Assembly (NCBI GenBank): GCA_031292515.1
Contig: JARLGZ010000252.1
Coordinates: 1-61,105, forward strand
Direction of reading: 5' to 3'
DNA: 61,105 nt
DNA from: Puia sp.
GTDB lineage: Bacteria > Bacteroidota > Bacteroidia > Chitinophagales > Chitinophagaceae
In this document: piece after piece, positions 41,059-49,408 of the stretch
Numbering within the stretch: the stretch's first letter is position 1
Layout: every line of letters begins with the position of its first letter
The notes under the pieces: generated by a model
Told to the model about the DNA's origin: nothing
The model's database searches: none
What the model saw: only the letters and a program-made list of their open reading frames with translations
Program-made: the position numbers and the translations under genes

Positions 41059-41396
41059 TGGTTGGTCCATATGTGCCGGAAGCTGGCGATATTGTATGGC
41101 TGAACTTCGATCCGCAAGCTGGCCACGAACAGGGAGGTCATAGACCGGCACTGGTGCTCAGCCCAGCGGCTTATAACGGAAAAACCAGCCTGATGCTTTG
41201 CTGTCCTTTGACGACACAGGTTAAGGGCTATCCCTTCGAGGTATTGATTGCCGGTGATCGTCTAAATGTTGCCCTGGCCGATCAAGTTAAAAGCCTTGAT
41301 TGGGTTGTGCGCAAAGCGAATCGTAAAGGAGAGGTTTCATCTTTTGAGTTGGCCGAAGTAAAGAGAAAAATCTTTGCTCTTATCGGAGAGCCATAA
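41058..41396 (+). CDS. mazF: MazF/PemK-type endoribonuclease toxin
   Basis: 112 residues from ATG at 41058. MazF fold: YVPEAGDIVWLNFDPQAGHE, GHRPALVLSPAAYN, MLCCPLTTQVKGYPFEV and ADQVKSLDW. Arg in GHRP and Thr in PLTTQ correspond to catalytic positions of the family. It cleaves mRNA when MazE is lost. Third toxin-antitoxin locus of the window. Confidence 0.93.
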   Translation: MVGPYVPEAGDIVWLNFDPQAGHEQGGHRPALVLSPAAYNGKTSLMLCCPLTTQVKGYPFEVLIAGDRLNVALADQVKSLDWVVRKANRKGEVSSFELAEVKRKIFALIGEP

Positions 41397-41442
41397 ATCT
41401 CCCCCAACGAATAATACTACTCAACGCCAGTTCATTTATGAA

Positions 41443-41523
41443 CTGCCCCCACACCAGGGACAAGACACTCGTCCCTATTGGGCATTGTTTTGTCCTTTTT
41501 TCATTTCAATCAGGAGGCAAACA
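41443..41523 (+). promoter_or_regulatory. Riboregulatory leader 6 (before the DUF2786 gene)
   Basis: A: AGGGACAAGAC (41456-41466) pairs locally with GTCCCT (41471-41476), or with GTTTTGTCC (41487-41495) followed by T6, a terminator. CATTGTTTTG can also pair with the AAACAATG around the start codon. TGCCC (41444-41448) and GGGCA (41480-41484) close an outer stem. A palindrome at 41428-41445 overlaps its 5' end. Confidence 0.8.
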
Positions 41524-42276
41524 ATGGAAGGAAATAAAATGGATCAGAAAATCATCGAGAAACTGCAAAAACTCCTTGCCCTGAGTGCAAGCGACAATGA
41601 GCACGAAGCAGCTCTTGCCATGAGCAAGGCCGAGGCCTTGATGCGCGAACACAACCTTTCCGTGGCAGATGTTGCCATTAATGGCAGCGGGGCCAATGTC
41701 GAATCCAATGAGGTATGCGGATTAACAAAAGCCTATCAATCTTGGGAAGGGCAACTTGGTGTTTCTATAGCTAAGGCTTTCAATGGACGTGCTATTCGTG
41801 GTCGGTATTACGATTCGTGGAAGCTGACATTTGTTGCCGGTATTACCGATCTGTCTATTATTACGGATCTTTTTGAAAGATTGCGGCAGACGATAGGACG
41901 CATGAGCAGGGAATACGCCAAGAATAACTATTCGGCTGATGTTTTCTGTGTCAGTCGGGAAACCTTCAAGAAAAGCTATCGCATGGGATTGTTGAACACC
42001 CTTTTTAACCGTTTGAAAAAATTTAAAGAAAACACGGCTCCTGACAATACCGCCAGGAATTCCTGCGGACTTACCGGTATGGAACTTATGGTGGTTAAGG
42101 ACAAAGCCGTTTCCGAGAAATTGCACCAGATGTTTCCCAATCTGAAACCTGGCCGGAAGGGCAGGGCAGCCAGAGTCAATATGACCGCCTATCAGCAGGG
42201 ACAGGCCGACGGTCATAATGTCAGTCTGCACCGATCTGTCGGCGGTTCTGATGCTCCGATGGCGATAGCCCGCTAG
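41524..42276 (+). CDS. DUF2786-domain protein
   Basis: 250 residues from ATG at 41524. The first 45 residues fit DUF2786 (IIEKLQKLLALSASDNEHEA, then EALMREHNLSVADV). The rest, including FVAGITDLSIITDLFERLR and ending AYQQGQADGHNVSLHRSV, is the associated DUF7168-like part found in phage and plasmid proteins of unknown role. Leader-controlled; AGGAGG upstream. Confidence 0.8.
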   Translation: MEGNKMDQKIIEKLQKLLALSASDNEHEAALAMSKAEALMREHNLSVADVAINGSGANVESNEVCGLTKAYQSWEGQLGVSIAKAFNGRAIRGRYYDSWKLTFVAGITDLSIITDLFERLRQTIGRMSREYAKNNYSADVFCVSRETFKKSYRMGLLNTLFNRLKKFKENTAPDNTARNSCGLTGMELMVVKDKAVSEKLHQMFPNLKPGRKGRAARVNMTAYQQGQADGHNVSLHRSVGGSDAPMAIAR

Positions 42277-42320
42277 CAAACCAAAATCAATTCAATAGCC
42301 AAGCCGGATACCGGCTTAAA

Positions 42321-42392
42321 TCCCCTACTGGGCAAAACTTGCCCTTGCGGGGTTTGTTTTGCCCTTTTTTCAATTAGAAAGGAGGCAAGACA
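42321..42392 (+). promoter_or_regulatory. Riboregulatory leader 7 (before the DUF3846 gene)
   Basis: GGGCAA/TTGCCC (42330-42335 with 42339-42344) inside CCCC/GGGG. The alternative GGGCAAAAC (42330-42338) with GTTTTGCCC (42356-42364) is a perfect 9-bp stem followed by T6. GTTTTGCC also faces AGGCAAGAC at the ribosome site (42383-42391). Confidence 0.82.
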
Positions 42393-42668
42393 ATGGCGAT
42401 ACTCATCAAAACAAACGGATCAAGAAAGATAGTTTTTCCAGAGAAGGCAACCTTTTCTCTGGATGAAATGTACAAGTATCTTGAGTGTTCGATGATCCAG
42501 CCCATATATCTTGAAGATGGACGGATATTATGGATCGACGAAGAAGGCAAATTAAAACCTCACTTTGAAAATCCAAGGGCAACAGCGCTTCTGCGCATGG
42601 CTGGGGGGCTTGAAGGTGATTACATCGCCGGTTCGGCCCTGCTTACGGATAATGACGAAATTGAATAG
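42393..42668 (+). CDS. DUF3846-like protein
   Basis: 91 residues. The pattern FPEKATFSLDEMYKYLE, IYLEDGRILWIDEEGKLK, and DYIAGSALL is that of DUF3846, a small domain frequent on phages and plasmids near antirestriction-type genes. Function unknown. GGAGG at correct spacing inside leader 7. Confidence 0.75.
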   Translation: MAILIKTNGSRKIVFPEKATFSLDEMYKYLECSMIQPIYLEDGRILWIDEEGKLKPHFENPRATALLRMAGGLEGDYIAGSALLTDNDEIE

Positions 42669-42697
42669 ATAATTTAATCCGGTTTTCGGTTTGAATT

Positions 42698-42779
42698 CCT
42701 CACAGGGGCAAGACATTTCGCCCCAAGGGGGACGTGTTTTGCCTCTGCACCCTTTTTTCCAATTTTAAGGAGACAAATC
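42698..42779 (+). promoter_or_regulatory. Riboregulatory leader 8 (before the DUF932 gene)
   Basis: GGGGC/GCCCC local stem (42705-42709 with 42720-42724). The alternative GGGGCAAGACA (42705-42715) with TGTTTTGCCTC (42735-42745) uses G-U pairs. TGTTTTGCCTC also faces GGAGACAAATCA (42769-42780) at most positions. CCTTTTTTCC follows. Confidence 0.75.
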
Positions 42780-43592
42780 ATGACTATCCCTACCCTACTG
42801 ACCAACGATAACATTATTTCAATCGCACCCGCTGCAGGATCGTATTCACCTGTCGCCAAGGCATCGGCCCGGTACTCGTTTGTACCTACCCTTACCGTGG
42901 TTGATGCACTTCGCGATGTGGGCTGGTTTCCGATCTCAGCCGAGCAGAGCCATGCGAGGCTTGAGGAAAGGTTCGGGTTTCAGCAGCATATGATCCGGTT
43001 TGCTCGACAAGGACTCGACACCAAAGGCGAGCGAGTTGATATGCTCCTTTGGAATTCTCATGATCTGGGAAGCTCTTTCAAGCTGATCACATCTGTGTGG
43101 CGGTATGCCTGCGGAAATGGCTTGATGGTGTCGTCCGAATTTGCAAACTTCACACACAGGCATGTCGGTTTTGACATCGATGCGTTGATTTCATCCGCGC
43201 TTGAGATAGCCAATGCCTCTGCGTTGGTTTCGGATCAGGTTGAGGCGATGAAGATTATCACCCTGAACTCGAACGAGCGAGGCGTATTTGCCGCTTCAGC
43301 GCACCGTCTCATTTATGACAACCCAAAGAAGGCTCCTGTCGGACCTGAGCAACTGCTGAGTGCTCGCCGCTATGATGACCGCCGGATGGATGATCTTTGG
43401 ACATGCTTCAATTTGGTCCAAGAGAATTTAATAAAGGGTGGTATCCGAGGCCAAAAGTTCAATGCTGCGGGCCAACTTAAACGTGTGACCACAAGGCCTG
43501 TAAAGGCCCTGAATCGCAACGTGAAGCTGAATCAGGCGCTTTGGTATTTAACTGAAAAAATGAGAGAACTGAAGAGTTCTGAGCACAATTAA
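42780..43592 (+). CDS. DUF932-family protein
   Basis: 270 residues. Segments SARYSFVPTLTVVDALRDVG, LLWNSHDLGSSFKLITSVWR, CGNGLMVSSEF and RRYDDRRMDDLWTCFNLVQEN are typical of DUF932 (phage/plasmid-like TIGR03299-type proteins), usually found in accessory DNA-processing regions. Role unknown; sometimes proposed as antirestriction-related. Last gene of the leader-controlled block, ended by a strong terminator. Confidence 0.85.
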   Translation: MTIPTLLTNDNIISIAPAAGSYSPVAKASARYSFVPTLTVVDALRDVGWFPISAEQSHARLEERFGFQQHMIRFARQGLDTKGERVDMLLWNSHDLGSSFKLITSVWRYACGNGLMVSSEFANFTHRHVGFDIDALISSALEIANASALVSDQVEAMKIITLNSNERGVFAASAHRLIYDNPKKAPVGPEQLLSARRYDDRRMDDLWTCFNLVQENLIKGGIRGQKFNAAGQLKRVTTRPVKALNRNVKLNQALWYLTEKMRELKSSEHN

Positions 43593-43598
43593 ACGCAG

Positions 43599-43636
43599 AG
43601 CCGTTTCTCCTTAACCGGGGAAGCGGCTTTTTTTTT
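43599..43636 (+). terminator. Intrinsic terminator after the DUF932 gene
   Basis: Arms AGCCGTTTCTCC (43599-43610) and GGGGAAGCGGCT (43617-43628), 12 bp with two G-U pairs, loop TTAACC, then eight T. Ends the 32.8-43.6 kb operon. Confidence 0.9.
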
Positions 43637-43712
43637 GCTTTTAGATGCGTTCTTTTTGCCAGCGATTATTTTTTATAAAAATTGGCTTGTTTAAAGCTAT
43701 AGGCTAATTTCT

Positions 43713-44907
43713 GGTTGTGTCCCCATTTGGTTGACATGTAGCTTCGACTTGCATTATGATTGACTTGGTCAAATTAATTTTAGCCGGAGACAACAAATGA
43801 GCGAGCTTGAGCAATGTTTCTGTCCCAACGAGCAATGCAGGGAATACGGCCTTCGCCGTCAAGGTAACATTGCTCTTCGCGGCAAGTACGGAAAGGACAA
43901 AAGCCGTGATCTGCGTTACTGCCGCATATGCGGCAAGCGCTTTGCCTCCACCCAATCCAGTGCCCTGTTTGGCCTGCATCTGTCGGCGGATACGATCCGG
44001 CAGATCATCCATCATGCGGCCGAGGGAGTTGGCGTTCGCGCTACAGCACGTCTGTTGGAGTTGGACAAGGATACAGTCAACCGCGTGATTTTGCGGGCCG
44101 GAGAGCATTGCGCCCACGTGCTCTCTGGCCTCCTGACTTCATTGGAACTGACCGAGGCTCAGCTTGACGAGCTGTGGACCTTTGTAAAAAAAAGGAAAGT
44201 TCTGGCTGTGCCGAAGACCTTGATCACCAGTACGGGCGGACGTGGATCTGGACGGCCATCGACGCGCCCACGCGCCTGATGATCACGTTCTGAATTGCCG
44301 GGCGCGAACTGGATGATGCCCGGCAGATGCTGAAGGACTTGACCTCTCGCTGTCAAGGCAAGCCCCTGTTTGTCTCGGATGAGTTGCCCCATTACGGCAC
44401 GGTCCTGGGGGAACTGTTTCACAAGCTGGTCCCGCTGACGCCAACAGGCAAACCCGGAAGGCCCAGGAAACCAGAACGGGTCATTGATGCAGATCTTGAT
44501 TATGCTACGTCTTCATAAAACGCGTCAGGGTGCACAGGTGATCAAGGTAAAACGTAAGGCGGTCCACGGGAGCGAGCAACACATTCTCGCCCGATTGATG
44601 AAGTCGCCCAGTCGACTATCAACACCGCATATATCGAACGGTCTAATTTGGACTGGCGATTATGGGATGCTCATCTGGCGCGCAAGGCGCCAACTATCGC
44701 CCGTTCGATGCGCTGGCTGAAGGCCAAGTTCGCCATCTGTGTAGCTTGCTATATTTGATCAGACCGCATGAATCGCTCAGTAGAGGCAATGATCGGATTT
44801 TCCGACCTAAGACCCCGGCTATGGCGGCAAAGGTTGTGGATCATCGATGGACATTTTCTGAACTGCTGGCCTATCCAGCGCTATGTCAATGATATGGGGA
44901 CTTCACC
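43713..44907 (+). mobile_element. IS1-like element, 1195 bp, with 8-bp target duplication
   Basis: Ends GGTTGTGTCCCCAT (left, 43713) and the inverted GGTGAAGTCCCCAT (right, to 44907). Flanked on both sides by TAATTTCT (43705-43712 and 44908-44915), a perfect 8-bp duplication. The insertion is therefore bounded exactly and fairly recent, although its transposase is broken. Confidence 0.85.
43797..44892 (+). pseudogene. Degraded IS1-family transposase
   Basis: Frame 1 (43797-44190) gives a zinc-ribbon start (CFCPNEQCREYGLRRQG, YCRICGKRFAS) and an HTH (GVRATARLLELDKDTVNRV). The frame breaks at the A-run near 44190. The next frame carries TWIWTAIDAPTRLMITF, a TGA at about 44291, then GKPLFVSDELPHYGTVLGEL. 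Further breaks follow near 44510 and 44600 before a tail reading NLDWRLWDAHLARKAPTIAR. DDE transposase of the larger IS1-like group; not functional as read. Confidence 0.75.
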
Positions 44908-44954
44908 TAATTTCTAAGTATGGCATTATTTAAATAATGCTTTGATGATCAATT

Positions 44955-45806
44955 TTAATTTAATAAGCTGTTCATGAGCTTGTTAATCTCATCAAGAACC
45001 TGTAAAAGTTCTTGTTTTCCAGCCTCACCGATATCAGAAGGCTCAAGTTTTTTTACAGTTTTCTTTAAATCTTTGAATTTCCTGAGCGCAATTTCTAGAG
45101 GAGCATTCATTGAACGTTCCTTCCTATTGCGAGTCAAATCTCGAACCGCGTATCCTTTAAGACCGTTTTTCTTGATCTGTTTATAAAGTTCAAGCATGGC
45201 TTCTTCTGTATCTTGCTTGGCTATTTCAATCAATATCATTTTAGAAAGTTCGGAGCTCCGAACCTCATCTCGAATAGCACTAGGCAATTTGGTTAAAGAA
45301 AGAATTTCTGAAATGGTTGACTTGGCTTTACCCACCACCTCCCCCAATTTTTCTTGGTTGTAGCCATGTGTTACCATAAGCTGGGCTAAGCCCTCTGCCT
45401 CCTCAACAGGTTTAAGGTTGTCGCGCTGGAGATTTTCGATTATAGCGATTTCGTCTGGATCCCCTGTTGTAATAATTGCAGGAATGTCTATTAGCCCCGC
45501 CTCTTTAGCAGCTCGAAAGCGTCGTTCGCCTGCGACAATTATAAATTGTACATCTTCTTGTGCTTTTTCTTCACGAACTAAAATCGGCTGTAAAACACCT
45601 TTGTCGCGAATTGAAGTGGCTAATTCTGACAGTTTGCGAAGGTCAAAAAATTTTCTTGGCTGGTTGGGGTTGGCCTTTATACTAGTTATTGCCAGGCGAA
45701 AAAGTCGACCTTCTTTGTCAGCAAAAGCCATTGACGGATGATCTTCAGTATGGCGTTGCCGAACTACTATTCCTGTTTTTTTAATTTGGTCGGCTAATTT
45801 TGACAT
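44955..45806 (-). CDS. parB: ParB-family partition protein
   Basis: 283 residues from ATG at 45806. ParB N-domain motifs ITSIKANPNQPRKFFD, GVLQPILVREE and VAGERRFRAAKEAGL, then an HTH (NQEKLGEVVGKAKSTISEIL) and a helical C-terminus for dimerisation. It binds parS and works with ParA in segregation. The start overlaps the parA end by 13 bases. No parS palindrome could be assigned with certainty. Confidence 0.94.
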   Translation of the reverse strand: MSKLADQIKKTGIVVRQRHTEDHPSMAFADKEGRLFRLAITSIKANPNQPRKFFDLRKLSELATSIRDKGVLQPILVREEKAQEDVQFIIVAGERRFRAAKEAGLIDIPAIITTGDPDEIAIIENLQRDNLKPVEEAEGLAQLMVTHGYNQEKLGEVVGKAKSTISEILSLTKLPSAIRDEVRSSELSKMILIEIAKQDTEEAMLELYKQIKKNGLKGYAVRDLTRNRKERSMNAPLEIALRKFKDLKKTVKKLEPSDIGEAGKQELLQVLDEINKLMNSLLN

Positions 45807-46558
45807 AAATCTAAGATTTCTTGGGTAAGTTGTTGATAATCTAGGGCTCCTGAACATTTAGGGTCAATATTTAAAACTGAGGCGTTAGTCATATGTGCTT
45901 GATTCAATGGCTCACATACACGAATGAAAGTGTTTAAAAGAATATTACGGTGTTTGGCGATTTGATCCAGAAACCATTCATTTGAAACTTTTTTACGAGA
46001 ATCAAATCGGTTTAAAAGGATTTTGAACTGAAAATCGTTCGCAAGTCCTTCTTCAATGTTGTGGATCGTATCCATCAAGTCATATAATCCCTCTAGGGAA
46101 TAGCGTGAAATTTCGCAAGGAACTAGAGCCATATTGCATGCGAACAAGGCGTTATATGTTAGTGTGCCTAGAGTTGGGCGGCAATCGATAATTATAAAGT
46201 CAAATTCATCATCAAGTTTTTTTAAAGTATTTTTCAGTTTGGTTGCACCAAGGGGATCATGGATCAGTTCAAGTTCTGCTTTATCTAATCGGATATGAGA
46301 AGGAACAAGAAAGAAATTGGGGATTTCTGTTTGAGTAATAGCTTGTTTTATGTCTAGTCGATGTAATAATACATCATGAATGCCGCACATTGCTTCCTGT
46401 GGGTCAATTCCTAAACTCAAAGTCGAATGCGCTTGTGGATCTAAATCAATTAAAAGCACTTTTTTGCCTTTTTGGGCAAGTCCGCGGGAAAGGTAGAGAG
46501 ATGTTGTTGTTTTTCCCACTCCGCCTTTTTGATTAATGATGGCAATTCGATTTTTCAT
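45794..46558 (-). CDS. parA: ParA-family partition ATPase
   Basis: 254 residues from ATG at 46558. Deviant Walker A INQKGGVGKTTTSLYLS, KKVLLIDLDPQAHSTLSLG (A') and FDFIIIDCRPTLGTLTYNAL (B). No N-terminal HTH, so it is type Ib-like or chromosomal Soj-sized. Active in plasmid segregation with the adjacent ParB. An upstream ATG at 46594 is possible but neither start has a good ribosome site. Transcribed leftward, away from the WGR gene. Confidence 0.94.
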   Translation of the reverse strand: MKNRIAIINQKGGVGKTTTSLYLSRGLAQKGKKVLLIDLDPQAHSTLSLGIDPQEAMCGIHDVLLHRLDIKQAITQTEIPNFFLVPSHIRLDKAELELIHDPLGATKLKNTLKKLDDEFDFIIIDCRPTLGTLTYNALFACNMALVPCEISRYSLEGLYDLMDTIHNIEEGLANDFQFKILLNRFDSRKKVSNEWFLDQIAKHRNILLNTFIRVCEPLNQAHMTNASVLNIDPKCSGALDYQQLTQEILDLCQN

Positions 46559-46762
46559 AATTTCATGAAGATGGGTTGCTGTTAGGATGACCAATATGGT
46601 TTAATATAATTGTACGAATACAGTAGCACGACAAGAAATTTCGTCAAGTGGATAAGGAGCCTTAGTCACTTAAAGCAGTTTTGTTTGTACCTGATTTGGT
46701 TTTATACACGCCCTATGAAGACAAATGTAGTCATTGTAACAAAATGATGCCTGGCGATAGAA
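46559..46762. other. Divergent promoter region of parAB and the WGR gene
   Basis: About 200 bases without a gene. The AT-rich TTTAATATAATTG at 46600-46612 could contain -10 elements for either direction. An imperfect palindrome GACAAGAAATTTCGTC near 46631-46646 is a possible ParB or ParA operator. Confidence 0.35.
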
Positions 46763-47035
46763 ATGATCTTCGTAGATAAAACATACCTTGAATGCGTTAA
46801 TCCCGAGAAGAACCGTAAAGCCTACTACCGGCTTGTGGCAGGACAAGACTTGTTCGGACTCGTCTTGATCCGGTGCTGGGGACGTATCGGCACACACGAA
46901 AAGATTCGGATGAAAGAGAGGTTTACCAACCTGGACGAATTGGGAAAGGTCTGTCGGCGAATCATATCCACTAGGCTGTCGCATGGGTATGTTGTTAAGG
47001 TGGAAAAGGCGTTTTCAACGGGAAGAGAAATTTGA
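46763..47035 (+). CDS. WGR-domain protein
   Basis: 90 residues. RCWGRIGTHEKIRMKERFTN and the C-terminal RLSHGYVVKVEKA match the WGR domain, a small putative nucleic-acid-binding module seen in PARPs, MolR and plasmid proteins. Here it is stand-alone. Its stop overlaps the next start (TTTGATG). Function on the element unknown. Confidence 0.8.
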   Translation: MIFVDKTYLECVNPEKNRKAYYRLVAGQDLFGLVLIRCWGRIGTHEKIRMKERFTNLDELGKVCRRIISTRLSHGYVVKVEKAFSTGREI

Positions 47036-47739
47036 TGAACAAAAAACAAAGGCATAAAGTAACAACCAAAAAGAAAACCAAAATATTCAGGGATATCAAA
47101 TGGCTTCCTAAATTCGCGCAAGCACTTGACTCATATGCGGAAAATAGCCGGAATCAAATAACAGCTCTCGAGATGGGGATGTATCAACCTTACGATTTAG
47201 ACGATAATGTTCTTGACATCACGATTCAACTCTATCGTGAGGGTTTGGAGCAGTATCCTCTTAATAATTCACAGATTAATCACTGGCTCAAACAGGATCT
47301 TAACCAGGATCAACGTGCCGAGGTAGAAAGGTTGGTCGAGGTGAATGAAATCGTTCGGGCAAGGAATGAACGGATTCTTGATCTTTGCAATCAGGTCAAA
47401 CATGGAACGATTGATCGAGTCATGGAGGATGATGACTACGAGATCGCCCTTGACGCATTTGCAGGAAAAATCAGATTGGAATTATCTGGTTCAATGGACG
47501 AGCGTTTTGAGACAGCGAAGGAGATCCATGAGTTTATCGAGGCTATTCTCGCAGGTGGCGGTGATGATTCTGACATAGTAAATCATCCTGAAATGATGAA
47601 TTATGCGTTGAAGCTGCAGGGTCTGATTTGCAGTGCCGAACCGGGAGAATTCGACGGCTTGGCTCAAATGTTACACGGCTTTGGCCGATTTGCAAAGATT
47701 CTCGAAAATATGCTGGAACTCTTTAAGCAATTCAAATGA
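47035..47739 (+). CDS. Hypothetical helical protein
   Basis: 234 residues from ATG at 47035, coupled to the WGR gene. Basic N-terminus (MNKKQRHKVTTKKKTKI), then charged and helical throughout; no known motif. Its stop lies 1 base before the left end of the IS481 element, so its natural C-terminus and any downstream partners may have been altered by the insertion. Confidence 0.6.
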   Translation: MNKKQRHKVTTKKKTKIFRDIKWLPKFAQALDSYAENSRNQITALEMGMYQPYDLDDNVLDITIQLYREGLEQYPLNNSQINHWLKQDLNQDQRAEVERLVEVNEIVRARNERILDLCNQVKHGTIDRVMEDDDYEIALDAFAGKIRLELSGSMDERFETAKEIHEFIEAILAGGGDDSDIVNHPEMMNYALKLQGLICSAEPGEFDGLAQMLHGFGRFAKILENMLELFKQFK

Positions 47740-47740
47740 A

Positions 47741-48861
47741 TGTAGGGTTAAACTTTCTCATCAAGGGTTTGAAGAGGTCGAAAAGGATCACTGAATATAT
47801 GTCAAAGGGTAGGGGAATTATCAGCTCCTCTGCTCTGTATAGGGCCTGTAAGATTATGTGTCTTTCCCGAGATACCTTCTATTGGTACAAAGCTGCTGTT
47901 GATAACGGTGGCATTGATGCCCTGATCGATAAAAATCGTCTCGCAAGCCCCAATATCAAAAACCGCGTTGAAGAGACGGCAGAAGCGGCTGTGATTGCCT
48001 ATGCAGTCGAGCAACCGGCTTACGGTCAGGTGCGGGCCAGCAATGAATTGCGCAAGCAGGGAATATTCATCTCCCCGAGCGGGGTGCGATGTGTATGGCT
48101 GCGTCATCAACTGGGGCGGTTCAAAGATCGCTTGCGAGCCCTGGAGGATAAAATGGCGAGGGAGGGTTTGATCCTCACCGAGGCGCAGGTTCAGGTGCTT
48201 GAGAAGAAAAAGAAGATGATCTCGCCTCTGGCGAAATTGAAACCGCGCATCCCGGTTACCTGGGCTCTCAGGATACCTTTTATGTCGGCACGCTCAAAGG
48301 TGTGGGGCGGATTTACCAGCAGACTTTTGTCGACACCTATTCCAAGGTTGCTTTTGCCAAACTATATACCACTAAAACACCGATTACCGCCGCTGATCTA
48401 CTCAACGACAGGGTGCTGCCGTTCTTTGAAGGGTATCAGCTACCAATGCTGCGGATATTGACTGATCGGAGGACGGAATGTTGCGGTAAGGTGGAGGCTC
48501 ACGATTATCAGCTCTATCTAGCAGTTAACGATAACGATAACACAAAAACCAAGGCCAGGTCACCACAAACCAACGGAATTTGTGAGCGGTCCCATAAAAC
48601 TATTCTCAATTAATTCTACCAACTGACTTTCCGTAAAAAACTCTATAACACAGTAGATGAACTCCAAAAAGACCTCGATGAATGGCTTGTTCGCTACAAC
48701 ACCGAAAGAACCCATCAGGGAAAAATATGCTGTGGGCGGACTTTTATGGAAACACTTGAAGATGGAATCAAATTATGGCAGGATAAAAACTTGAATCAAC
48801 TCTGACCAGACAGACACCAGTAAAAAACTGGCAACTGTCAGATCAAGTCGTAACTACTACA
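47741..48861 (+). mobile_element. IS481-family element (about 1121 bp), defective
   Basis: The left end TGTAGGGTTAAACTT (47741) and the inverted right end TGTAGTAGTTACGACTT (to 48861) form imperfect TGT-starting terminal repeats, as in IS481. A clear target duplication is not visible. The transposase is broken. Confidence 0.6.
47799..48805 (+). pseudogene. IS481-family transposase with frameshift and nonsense mutation
   Basis: Part 1 (to about 48215) has IMCLSRDTFYWYKAAVDNGG and PAYGQVRASNELRKQGIFIS. The frame slips at the A/G-rich stretch near 48205-48220. Part 2 resumes as GVGRIYQQTFVDTYSKVAFA, ILTDRRTECCG (DRGTEYCG in intact relatives) and KARSPQTNGICERSHKT. A TAA at about 48611-48613 replaces Glu before FYQLTFRKKLYN, and the tail runs to 48805. 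Catalytic D and E positions remain but the gene is inactive. Confidence 0.85.
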
Positions 48862-48901
48862 CCTCAAACGAAGCGTTATAAAAAGTAAATATACCGAAGA
48901 A

Positions 48902-49189
48902 TTAACCTTCGTTAATTCTGTCCCGTAGAATTCCAGACGGCTTGAAAGTTACAACTCTTCTCTCGTCTAATATAAGCAGCTCACCTGTCTGCGGATTGCG
49001 CCCCCGCCGTGAGTTCTTGTCTCTAACCTTAAACTTTCCGAATCCGCTCAACAAAAGACCCGCTCCATCAGCAAGAGAACCTTTTGAAATTCTCAGAAAT
49101 GCATTAACAGCATCAATAGCCTGCTGTTTCGTCAAAGTATCGTGATTTTTGTATACCTGATTTACGAGATCTGCTTTTGTAAGTGTCAT
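48902..49189 (-). CDS. HU/IHF-like DNA-binding protein (second copy)
   Basis: 95 residues from the second of two adjacent ATGs (49192 is the other), AGGTGG upstream. HU/IHF fold with TLTKADLVNQVYKNHDTLTK, LLLSGFGKFKVRDKNSRRGRNPQTGELL and RVVTFKPSGILRDRI; the NPQTGE motif is closer to IHF-alpha than in the 1.2-kb copy. Insulated upstream by a terminator at 49311-49346. Confidence 0.92.
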   Translation of the reverse strand: MTLTKADLVNQVYKNHDTLTKQQAIDAVNAFLRISKGSLADGAGLLLSGFGKFKVRDKNSRRGRNPQTGELLILDERRVVTFKPSGILRDRINEG

Positions 49190-49310
49190 CATTCCACCTT
49201 TGCGTGCTGAGATATAGTGTTTTTTAGAACGTTGTAAATCATACTTACATATAAGATGCGAAAATTAAATGTATTAAGCACGAAAAATCAACCGCACATC
49301 ACGATTTTCT

Positions 49311-49346
49311 AAAAAAAAATGGGCTTGCCGCAAAAACGACAAGCCC
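49311..49346 (-). terminator. Leftward intrinsic terminator upstream of the HU-like gene
   Basis: Stem GGGCTTG/CAAGCCC (49321-49327 with 49340-49346). On the minus strand it is followed by a run of nine T (49311-49319). Stops any leftward transcript entering the HU-like promoter. Confidence 0.75.
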
Positions 49347-49382
49347 AATATATAAAAGCCTGGATACATCCAGACCAGAATG

Positions 49383-49408
49383 CCAGTTCCTCAAGGGAAC
49401 CGGTTTTT
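49383..49408 (+). terminator. Rightward intrinsic terminator
   Basis: CCAGTTCC/GGAACCGG (one mismatch, loop TCAAG) followed by TTTTT. Back to back with the leftward terminator, making a bidirectional transcription barrier. Confidence 0.55.
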
